Source: JACPYG01 sp038063015 (GTDB lineage Bacteria; Patescibacteriota; Minisyncoccia; Minisyncoccales; Staskawiczbacteraceae). Taken from it: a stretch of DNA of 11,388 bases. The notes under the pieces were generated by a model. The model saw only the letters and a program-made list of their open reading frames with translations, was not told where the DNA came from and made no database searches. The stretch covers positions 1 to 11,388 of the forward strand of contig JBBTVX010000005.1 of NCBI GenBank assembly GCA_038063015.1, in the 5' to 3' direction. The translations under genes and the position numbers were made by a program. Below, piece by piece: positions 6,715 through 11,388 of the stretch. Each line of letters opens with the position of its first letter. Within the stretch, counting starts at the first letter, position 1.

Positions 6715-6810
6715 AATTCTAAGCACTAAAATCTAAATTCTAAACATATTTATAATTTATGATTTAGAATTTATAATTTGTTTAGGATTTAGGATTTCGA
6801 ATTTAGAATT
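6715..6810. repeat. A+T-rich large imperfect inverted repeat in the divergent rpmB/M50 spacer
   Basis: Two 32-base arms (6715-6746 and 6779-6810) are imperfect reverse complements, with about three quarters of positions matching. They begin or end with AATTCTAA and CTAAACA on the left and TGTTTAG and TTAGAATT on the right. They enclose a 32-base A/T spacer that repeats related ATTTAGAATTT-like words. No coding sequence fits here. The structure covers most of the 176-base gap between the divergent genes and may be a folded intergenic element or regulatory region. Confidence 0.6.
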
Positions 6811-6853
6811 TTATAGTTATATACTATCACTATCTTTTATTTTTTTCAAGGTG

Positions 6854-6862
6854 TGTTAGTAT
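6854..6862 (+). promoter_or_regulatory. Putative extended -10 promoter of the M50 protease gene
   Basis: TGT followed by TAGTAT lies seven bases before the ATG at 6869, which would place the start of transcription at or next to the start codon (leaderless mRNA). No good -35 is visible. An alternative TATACT at 6820-6825 would give a leader of roughly 35-40 bases. Confidence 0.4.
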
Positions 6863-6868
6863 TAAAAA

Positions 6869-7513
6869 ATGGAAATAGTTGCAATCATTACTTTTATTTT
6901 TGTTTTAACGGTGTTGCTTTTTTCTGTGGTCATACATGAATTAGCGCATGGAAGCGTGGCTTATTCGCTTGGAGACCCCACCGCAAAGTACGAGGGTCGC
7001 CTTACTTTAAACCCCTTAAAACATTTAGACCCGATTGGCTCTATTATTCTGCCAATTCTTCTTTTAATTCTTGCCCTCAAAACAGGAAACTGGATTATTG
7101 TTGGTTGGGCAAAACCAGTGCCCGTCAATCCTTATAATTTTAAAGATAAAAAATATGGCAATATTAAAGTTTCTTTGGCCGGCCCAGGAGCAAATATATT
7201 ATTAGCCGTTTTTTTCGGTTTGATATTAAGATTTATACCGAAAGAGATGCTTATAAACAACCAGGGAATTTTTATGGCGTTAAGCTATATTGTTTCCATT
7301 AATATATGGTTGGCGATATTTAATCTTATTCCAATTCCTCCCCTTGACGGGTCTTGGGTTTTGTTCAGTTTTTTACCAGAGAGATTTCAAAGTATTAAAA
7401 TATTTTTAAGGCAATATGGTTTTACTATATTAATGTTTTTGATTATTTTTGGCGGTTTGCAATGGTTTTGGTTGATTTCAGATTTTCTCTTTCATTTAAT
7501 CACAGGTTTGTAA
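6869..7513 (+). CDS. Site-2-type membrane metalloprotease, M50 family
   Basis: A 214-residue polytopic protein with the zinc-protease motif HELAH (H23-E24-L25-A26-H27) in its first membrane helix. It also has the second family motif NLIPIPPLDG (N152 to D160-G161), whose Asp is the third zinc ligand. The conserved NPLKHLDPIGS loop and a PVNPYNF segment place it in the short, PDZ-less prokaryotic M50 group rather than RseP. Such enzymes cut transmembrane segments within the bilayer; the substrate is unknown here, with no sigma or anti-sigma gene nearby. About five or six hydrophobic spans are visible. The gene precedes the str cluster by 54 bases, which contain a strong separate promoter, so co-regulation is not required. 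The start codon lacks a Shine-Dalgarno and may be read from a leaderless transcript. Confidence 0.9.
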   Translation: MEIVAIITFIFVLTVLLFSVVIHELAHGSVAYSLGDPTAKYEGRLTLNPLKHLDPIGSIILPILLLILALKTGNWIIVGWAKPVPVNPYNFKDKKYGNIKVSLAGPGANILLAVFFGLILRFIPKEMLINNQGIFMALSYIVSINIWLAIFNLIPIPPLDGSWVLFSFLPERFQSIKIFLRQYGFTILMFLIIFGGLQWFWLISDFLFHLITGL

Positions 7514-7530
7514 AAAAAGTGTAAAAAAAG

Positions 7531-7559
7531 TTGACTGTTTTAAAATTATTTGATAAGCT
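7531..7559 (+). promoter_or_regulatory. Promoter of the rpsL-rpsG-fusA cluster
   Basis: TTGACT (7531-7536), a 17-base spacer and TAAGCT (7554-7559) preceded by TGA give a good sigma-70-type promoter with an extended -10. Predicted initiation near 7566 is only one to three bases before the rpsL ATG (7568), so the mRNA is probably leaderless. The same TTGACT-17-TAAG(C/A)T pattern is found before tuf. Confidence 0.65.
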
Positions 7560-7567
7560 AATTACTT

Positions 7568-7981
7568 ATGTGTCCCACAATTCATCAACTTATTAAAAAA
7601 GGAAGGAAAAATATAAAAAAAAGCAAAAAAACAGTTGCGCTGCAGTTTGGTTTTAATGTATTAAGGAACAGGCCGTCGCATTATTCCTCTCCATTTAAGA
7701 GAGGCGTTTGTATTAAAGTTTTTACGCAAACACCCAAAAAGCCAAACTCGGCCTTAAGAAAAGTTGCCAGAGTTAAGCTTTCTAATGGAATGGAAGTTAC
7801 GGCCTATATTCCTGGAGAAGGGCACAATTTACAGGAACACTCTGTGGTTATGCTCAGGGGCGGAAGAGTCAAAGATTTACCGGGCGTAAGGTATCATATT
7901 GTCAGAGGCGTTTTAGATACAGTCGGGGTTGAAAATAGAAAACAATCAAGAAGCAGGTACGGCGCTAAAAAACCTAAATAA
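7568..7981 (+). CDS. rpsL: 30S ribosomal protein S12
   Basis: This 137-residue protein carries the S12 hallmarks: TPKKPNSALRK (residues 55-65), GEGHNLQEHSV (83-93) and GGRVKDLPGVRYH (98-110). It ends with RSRYGAKKPK. S12 lies at the decoding centre and helps monitor codon-anticodon pairing. The two lysines after T55-P56 and K102 correspond to the positions where streptomycin-resistance changes occur elsewhere, and the wild-type residues are present. D103 matches the Asp that some bacteria methylthiolate. Relative to E. coli S12 there are about 13 additional residues around 25-42 (QFGFNVLRNRPSHY). Firmicutes-type S12 is also longer here, so this is a known length class. MCPT is an unusual start but is well placed. 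It is the first gene of the str cluster, 20 bases before rpsG. Confidence 0.97.
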   Translation: MCPTIHQLIKKGRKNIKKSKKTVALQFGFNVLRNRPSHYSSPFKRGVCIKVFTQTPKKPNSALRKVARVKLSNGMEVTAYIPGEGHNLQEHSVVMLRGGRVKDLPGVRYHIVRGVLDTVGVENRKQSRSRYGAKKPK

Positions 7982-8001
7982 TTTTGCAAAAACAACTATC
8001 A

Positions 8002-8472
8002 ATGAGAAGAGCATATAAAAAACACAAAATAGCCCCAGACCGAGTTTATAACGATGTTATGATTTCACAATTTATAAACAAGGTAATGAAAAAAGGCAAA
8101 AAAACAATCGCCCAAAAAATTGTTTACGGAGCTTTTGCTATTATAAAAGAAAAAACAAAAAAAGAACCTTTAGAGGTTTTTAAGCAAGCGATTGAAAACG
8201 TTTCACCTCTTTTAGAGGTAAAGCCAAAAAGAATCGGAGGAGCGACGTATCAGGTGCCGATGGAAGTAAGGGGAGAAAGAAAGTTGGCTTTAGCCATAAA
8301 GTGGATACTTGACGGCGCTAGGGCAAAAAAAGGAAAACCAATGGCAGAGAAACTTAGCCAAGAATTAATTGACGCCTCAAATAACGAAGGCTCAGCTTTA
8401 AAAAAGAAAAACGATACCCATAGAATGGCGGAAGCCAATAAAGCTTTTGCGCATTTTGCAAAACAAAGATAA
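8002..8472 (+). CDS. rpsG: 30S ribosomal protein S7
   Basis: This 156-residue protein organises the 3' major domain (head) of 16S rRNA and lies at the exit site. The family motifs are clear: IGGATYQVPMEVR in the middle (E. coli has VGGSTYQVPVEVR) and a C-terminal HRMAEANKAFAHF. I chose the ATG at 8002 (MRRAYKKHK) over the in-frame TTG at 7984 because family members begin with M(P)RR and the extra six residues are not family-like. There is no Shine-Dalgarno. It lies 20 bases after rpsL and 55 bases before fusA, with a hairpin in the latter gap. In E. coli S7 represses its own operon by binding the rpsL-rpsG spacer; that spacer is too short here for a comparable structure. Confidence 0.97.
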   Translation: MRRAYKKHKIAPDRVYNDVMISQFINKVMKKGKKTIAQKIVYGAFAIIKEKTKKEPLEVFKQAIENVSPLLEVKPKRIGGATYQVPMEVRGERKLALAIKWILDGARAKKGKPMAEKLSQELIDASNNEGSALKKKNDTHRMAEANKAFAHFAKQR

Positions 8473-8485
8473 AAGAACATTCTAC

Positions 8486-8513
8486 GCGGCAATAAAATAT
8501 TTTTTATTTCCGC
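8486..8513 (+). other. Intercistronic hairpin between rpsG and fusA
   Basis: GCGGCAATAAA (8486-8496) pairs with TTTATTTCCGC (8503-8513) at 10 of 11 positions around a 6-base loop. It is followed by CTCATTTATT rather than a T-run, so it is unlikely to be a terminator. It could tune fusA translation, stabilise the rpsL-rpsG mRNA, or act as an S7 target. Confidence 0.5.
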
Positions 8514-8527
8514 TCATTTATTAAATT

Positions 8528-10603
8528 ATGACCCGACAGCATCCGTTAGAAACACTTAGAAACATTGGAATTATCGCTCATATTGACGCAGGAAAAACAA
8601 CTTTTTCCGAGCGGCTTTTGTTTTATACCGGCGTTTCTCATAAAATAGGGGAGGTGCACGAGGGCGACACAGTTATGGATTGGATGGTTCAGGAAAGAGA
8701 GAGGGGGATTACGATTACTTCAGCCGCCACAACTTTTTATTGGAAGGGGTATCAGGTAAACCTTATTGATACTCCCGGCCATATTGATTTTACCGCTGAA
8801 GTGCAGAGGTCATTAAGGGTTTTAGACGGCGCCGTTGTTGTTTTTGACGGAGTTGCCGGCGTTGAACCGCAATCAGAGACAGTCTGGCGCCAGGCAGATA
8901 AATATTCTGTTCCCAGAATTTGTTTTGTAAATAAATTAGACAGAATGGGGGCTTCTTTTGAAAAAAGTTTTCAGTCAATATTAGATAAATTAACGCCAAA
9001 TGCCGTGGCTGTCCAAATTCCGATAGGGCTTGAAGAAAAATTAGCCGGAATTATTGATTTAATAAAAATGAAAGCATTGTATTTTGAGGGAGAAAAGGGA
9101 GTTGACGTTGTTGAAAAAGATATTCCAGAAGAATTTAAAAAAGAAGCAGATGTTTGGCATAAAAAAATGATTGAAAAGATTGCCGGAGAAGATGATGTTT
9201 TAACCGAAAAGTTTTTAGAGGGGAAAGAAATTTCTATTGGGGAAATTAAAAAAACTTTAAGGAAAGCAGTTTTAACTTATAAATTAATTCCTGTTTTTTG
9301 CGGTTCTGCATTAAAAAATAAAGGAGTGCAACCAATTTTAGACGCAATTGTTGAATATTTGCCTTCGCCGTTAGAAATTTTACCAGCAATAGGAGTTGAC
9401 CCAAAAACAGGCATAGCTATTGAAAGAAAACCATATGATGAAGAACCATTCTCTGCGTTAGTTTTTAAGATTGCCACAGATCCTTATGTTGGCACCTTAA
9501 CTTATTTTAGAGTATATTCTGGAAGCTTAACCAAGGGTTCTTATGTTTTAAATGCCAATACAGGAGAACAGGAGAGAATTAGCCGTATTTTAAGGATGCA
9601 TGCTGATGAAAGACAGGAATTAGATGTGTTATATGCCGGCGAGATTGGAGCAACGGTTGGATTAAAAGCCACCAGTACAGGAAATACTCTTTGCGCCAAA
9701 GAAGCGCCGATTATTTTAGAAAAAATTGTATTTCCAGAACCGGTTATCGGAATTAGGGTTGAACCAAAAACTAAAGCCGACCAAGAAAAGCTTATTATGT
9801 CTATCAGAAAACTTACCGAAGAAGACCCGACATTTAGAATAAAAGAGGATTTAGAAACAGGCGAGACAATTATTTCTGGAATGGGCGAGTTGCATTTAGA
9901 TATTATAGCCGACCGTCTAAAGAGGGAGTTTAAAGTTGACGCTAATTATGGCAGGCCTCAAGTTGCCTACAAAGAGACAATTTTAGGAGAAGCAGAGGCA
10001 GAATCAAAATATATTCGTCAATCAGGGGGCAAGGGTCAGTACGGTCACGTATTATTAAGAGTAAAACCAAAAGAAAGGGGAGCTGGTTTTGAATTTATTG
10101 ATGAAATTAAAGGAGGAACTATTCCAAAAGAATTTATAAAGCCAGTGGAAAAAGGCGTTGTAGAGGCAATGGATAAGGGCATTTTAGCAGGATATCCTAT
10201 AGTTGATGTGGAAGTTACCTTGTTTGACGGAAGTTTTCATGAAGTTGATTCTTCAGAATTTGCTTTTAAAATTGCCGGATCTATGGCTTTTCAAGAAGCC
10301 GCTAAAAAAGCGAAAGTAATCATATTAGAGCCGATTATGAAAACCGAGGTTGTAACGCCGGCTAATTTTTTTGGCCAGGTTATTTCAGATATTTCTTCAA
10401 GGAGAGGAAAAATTGAAGAAACAAAAGAAAGAACGGATATGAAGGTGATTGACGCCTCAGTCCCTTTATCTGAAATGTTTGGTTACGCCACGGCCTTGAG
10501 GTCATTAACTGAGGGCAGGGCTTCATTTACAATGGAATTTAACAGTTACGAAAAAGTGCCACAAAACATAGCGCAGGAAATTATTGACGGCAAAAGGCAG
10601 TAA
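8528..10603 (+). CDS. fusA: Translation elongation factor G
   Basis: A 691-residue GTPase that drives translocation of tRNA and mRNA on the ribosome and helps recycle ribosomes with RRF. GTP-binding motifs are all present: AHIDAGKT (17-24), RGITI (59-63), DTPGH (81-85) and NKLD (135-138), with a later CGSALKNKG matching G5. Domain IV has GGKGQYGHV and the tip segment FHEVDSSEFAF. Domain V carries the EPIMKTEVVTP strand and FGYATALRSLTEGRA. Length and order match the full family with no gap. P-loop residues after GKTT are FSER where many bacteria have TTER, a minor change. No Shine-Dalgarno is seen before the ATG. It is the third gene of the str cluster, followed by a strong hairpin terminator, unlike the common layout in which transcription continues into tuf. 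Confidence 0.98.
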   Translation: MTRQHPLETLRNIGIIAHIDAGKTTFSERLLFYTGVSHKIGEVHEGDTVMDWMVQERERGITITSAATTFYWKGYQVNLIDTPGHIDFTAEVQRSLRVLDGAVVVFDGVAGVEPQSETVWRQADKYSVPRICFVNKLDRMGASFEKSFQSILDKLTPNAVAVQIPIGLEEKLAGIIDLIKMKALYFEGEKGVDVVEKDIPEEFKKEADVWHKKMIEKIAGEDDVLTEKFLEGKEISIGEIKKTLRKAVLTYKLIPVFCGSALKNKGVQPILDAIVEYLPSPLEILPAIGVDPKTGIAIERKPYDEEPFSALVFKIATDPYVGTLTYFRVYSGSLTKGSYVLNANTGEQERISRILRMHADERQELDVLYAGEIGATVGLKATSTGNTLCAKEAPIILEKIVFPEPVIGIRVEPKTKADQEKLIMSIRKLTEEDPTFRIKEDLETGETIISGMGELHLDIIADRLKREFKVDANYGRPQVAYKETILGEAEAESKYIRQSGGKGQYGHVLLRVKPKERGAGFEFIDEIKGGTIPKEFIKPVEKGVVEAMDKGILAGYPIVDVEVTLFDGSFHEVDSSEFAFKIAGSMAFQEAAKKAKVIILEPIMKTEVVTPANFFGQVISDISSRRGKIEETKERTDMKVIDASVPLSEMFGYATALRSLTEGRASFTMEFNSYEKVPQNIAQEIIDGKRQ

Positions 10604-10606
10604 TTG

Positions 10607-10630
10607 GTTACGCTACCTGTTACGCTACCT
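10607..10630 (+). repeat. Tandem 12-base duplication after fusA
   Basis: GTTACGCTACCT occurs twice in perfect tandem (10607-10618 and 10619-10630), and a third partial copy GTTAC follows. The second copy forms the left arm of the fusA terminator hairpin; the first offers an alternative left arm. Confidence 0.9.
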
Positions 10631-10663
10631 GTTACATAACATGTTGCGTAAATTTTTCTTTTT
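10620..10663 (+). terminator. Rho-independent terminator of fusA
   Basis: TTACGCTACCTGTTA (10620-10634) pairs with TAACATGTTGCGTAA (10637-10651) with two mismatches. A T-rich tract (10653-10663) broken by one C follows. The stem begins about 16 bases after the fusA stop and ends the plus-strand str unit before the opposing gene. Confidence 0.75.
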
Positions 10664-10676
10664 GATAGATACTTTA

Positions 10677-10698
10677 TAAAATTGCGGTCGCAATTTTA
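10677..10698. repeat. Perfect 10-base-arm palindrome
   Basis: TAAAATTGCG and CGCAATTTTA face each other around GT. It lies between the two convergent terminators. It could be an extra bidirectional transcription stop or a protein-binding dyad; nothing decides between these. Confidence 0.7.
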
Positions 10699-10736
10699 GA
10701 GCGTATTTGGAAATTATAAATTAAATAAAATTTATT

Positions 10737-10773
10737 AAAAAAGCGCCTCGTTCTGAATTTCAGAACTCGGCGC
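10737..10773 (-). terminator. Rho-independent terminator of the DUF4177-like gene
   Basis: On the minus strand GCGCCGAGTTCTGA pairs with TCAGAACGAGGCGC (two internal mismatches) around a short loop and is followed by six T's (10742-10737). It lies about 55 bases beyond the stop of the minus-strand gene. Confidence 0.8.
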
Positions 10774-10826
10774 ATGTGCGGAATTGACGGAGAACGGGTT
10801 TCCGATATTTCAGATTTCTATATCGG

Positions 10827-11132
10827 TCAGTCAGAGGAAGAGGGAAGGTCATCGTTCCGCGACGCTTTTTTCATGAAGGCAAGACTCTGGGGAGAACCAC
10901 CGTCGCCCCATGGATCACCAAATTGGTCGCCTCTTGGTAATTTTTCTTCGGCGACAGCATCAGAGTTTGCCGGCGGTTCGGGAATTTCCCGTTTGAATAG
11001 TATTAAAATGAATTTGTCGTCATAATGCCAATCAACTGAACAAACCTCCCATCCTTCTTGACCGCGGCTATCAATGCCTTCTGTATTACCACTTTTGTCG
11101 AAAGTTTCAGTTTCATACTCCCACTTTTTCAT
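10827..11132 (-). CDS. DUF4177-like small protein
   Basis: A 101-residue protein whose first half (MKKWEYETETFD ... GQEGWEVCSVDW ... FILILFKRE, residues 1-49) fits the DUF4177 pattern: WEY near the start, a central GxEGWE(L/V)xSV and a final hydrophobic strand ending in KR. The family is a small beta/alpha domain with no assigned activity. The second half is rich in Pro, Gly, Asp and Ser and looks disordered. The ORF has a minus-strand promoter (TTGACT-16-TATACT), an AAAGGA Shine-Dalgarno seven bases before the ATG, and its own terminator, so it is a complete unit. Sampled stretches are about half G+C, above its neighbours, and it is the only gene here with a clear Shine-Dalgarno, which hints at transfer. 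It separates fusA from tuf in opposite orientation. The plus-strand ORF over the same bases lacks such signals. Confidence 0.75.
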   Translation of the reverse strand: MKKWEYETETFDKSGNTEGIDSRGQEGWEVCSVDWHYDDKFILILFKREIPEPPANSDAVAEEKLPRGDQFGDPWGDGGSPQSLAFMKKASRNDDLPSSSD

Positions 11133-11139
11133 GGCGTTT

Positions 11140-11145
11140 TCCTTT
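11140..11145 (-). promoter_or_regulatory. Shine-Dalgarno of the DUF4177-like gene
   Basis: AAAGGA on the minus strand stands seven bases before the ATG ending at 11132. It fixes the start of the small gene and contrasts with all other starts in the window, which lack a convincing ribosome-binding site. Confidence 0.7.
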
Positions 11146-11178
11146 CAGAGAGTCAAGTTGTCAAAAAGCAATGATTAT

Positions 11179-11206
11179 AGTATAATCAAATTACCGGAAT
11201 AGTCAA
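11179..11206 (-). promoter_or_regulatory. Promoter of the DUF4177-like gene
   Basis: On the minus strand TTGACT (11206-11201), a 16-base spacer and TATACT (11184-11179) predict a start near 11172 and a leader of about 40 bases. It is back to back with the tuf promoter. Confidence 0.65.
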
Positions 11207-11231
11207 ATTTTTAACAAAAAACTTGACTATT
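11198..11231. repeat. Inverted repeat containing both divergent -35 boxes
   Basis: AATAGTCAA (11198-11206) and TTGACTATT (11223-11231) are perfect 9-base reverse complements separated by 16 bases. Each arm contains the TTGACT -35 box of one of the two divergent promoters. Confidence 0.8.
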
Positions 11232-11251
11232 GAAGAATAGTATAATAAGAT
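11223..11251 (+). promoter_or_regulatory. Promoter of tuf
   Basis: TTGACT (11223-11228), a 17-base spacer and TAAGAT (11246-11251) match the rpsL promoter layout. Initiation near 11258 gives a leader of about 75 bases. A TATAAT at 11241-11246 is also present but is only 12 bases from the -35. Confidence 0.6.
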
Positions 11252-11271
11252 AAATAGTATTATAAATTAAA

Positions 11272-11334
11272 CGAAGCAAGGCATACACTTCGCCTGCGGG
11301 CTCAGTGTGATTTACTCGCTTCGCTCATAAATCA
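11272..11334 (+). promoter_or_regulatory. Structured 5' leader of tuf with alternative hairpins
   Basis: One fold pairs CGAAGC (11272-11277) with GCTTCG (11318-11323) around an inner arm: ACACT/AGTGT, then GCC-TGCG-GGC, a UNCG-type tetraloop at 11292-11301. A competing fold pairs TGATTTA (11308-11314) with TAAATCA (11328-11334), which includes the first base of the start codon. The two share bases and cannot form together. Confidence 0.45.
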
Positions 11335-11388
11335 TGGCAGAAAAATTTGAGAGGTCAAAACCTCACGTAAACATTGGTACCATTGGTC
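11334..11388 (+). CDS. tuf: Translation elongation factor Tu, N-terminal 18 codons (3' end outside window)
   Basis: The frame begins MAEKFERSKPHVNIGTIG, the conserved N-terminus of bacterial EF-Tu (E. coli: SKEKFERTKPHVNVGTIG). The G1 P-loop (GHVDHGKT) would follow just past the window edge. EF-Tu carries aminoacyl-tRNA to the ribosomal A site as a GTP complex. In many bacteria tuf follows fusA directly in one operon. Here a minus-strand gene intervenes and the tuf gene has its own promoter (11223-11251) and a folded leader. There is no Shine-Dalgarno before the ATG. Identification is secure despite the short visible part; whether it is the only tuf copy cannot be seen. Confidence 0.96.
   Translation, partial: MAEKFERSKPHVNIGTIG

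Noticed and set aside
7984..8001. TTG start adding six residues to S7
   Set aside because: The family begins at MRR, which is the ATG at 8002.
10774..11025. Plus-strand ORF of 83 codons opposite the DUF4177-like gene
   Set aside because: It has no promoter or family pattern, and the minus strand has promoter, Shine-Dalgarno, domain match and terminator.
1..11388. Recoded TGA (Gly) genetic code as in Absconditabacteria or Gracilibacteria
   Set aside because: mntA and the small membrane protein end naturally at TGA, and no conserved gene contains an internal TGA.
1..11388. CRISPR arrays, insertion sequences or prophage genes
   Set aside because: No regularly spaced repeats, transposase or integrase motifs, or phage structural genes were found in any frame.

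Overview
The window looks like part of a small, A+T-rich genome of a Patescibacteria (Candidate Phyla Radiation, probably Parcubacteria-like) organism. This rests on four things: the exported protein with repeated GY(A/V)W..N.GWIN units, a membrane polymerase/ligase fused to TPRs, near-absence of Shine-Dalgarno sequences, and low-G+C ribosomal genes. The lineage is inferred from gene style, not from a marker search. TGA and TAA both act as ordinary stops, so there is no sign of the TGA-glycine code of some CPR groups.

Left part (1-1247). The C-terminal end of a peptidoglycan-binding-like protein is followed by a complete two-gene type VII (MntA/HepT, MNT/HEPN) toxin-antitoxin module. Both catalytic motifs are intact. 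The module is bracketed by two copies of a 22-base sequence that carries an extended -10 promoter.

Centre-left (1248-6402). A three-gene co-directional cluster encodes a polytopic O-antigen ligase/polymerase-like protein with C-terminal TPRs, a large secreted and C-terminally anchored surface protein, and a small bitopic membrane protein. It ends in a long perfect inverted repeat followed by a compact bidirectional terminator. The cluster reads like a cell-surface assembly or decoration unit, but its biochemical role is not shown by the sequence.

Centre (6403-7567). On the minus strand lie tRNA-Pro(GGG) and, just upstream of it, the zinc-ribbon form of ribosomal protein L28. They are separated by an A+T-rich divergent spacer, holding a large imperfect inverted repeat, from a plus-strand site-2-type M50 membrane protease.

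Right part (7568-11388). This is the str cluster rpsL-rpsG-fusA and the start of tuf. A small minus-strand DUF4177-like gene of higher G+C sits between fusA and tuf. It has its own promoter, Shine-Dalgarno and terminator. As a result fusA has its own terminator and tuf its own promoter and a structured leader. Several promoters sit so close to start codons (rpsL, M50) that leaderless transcripts are predicted.
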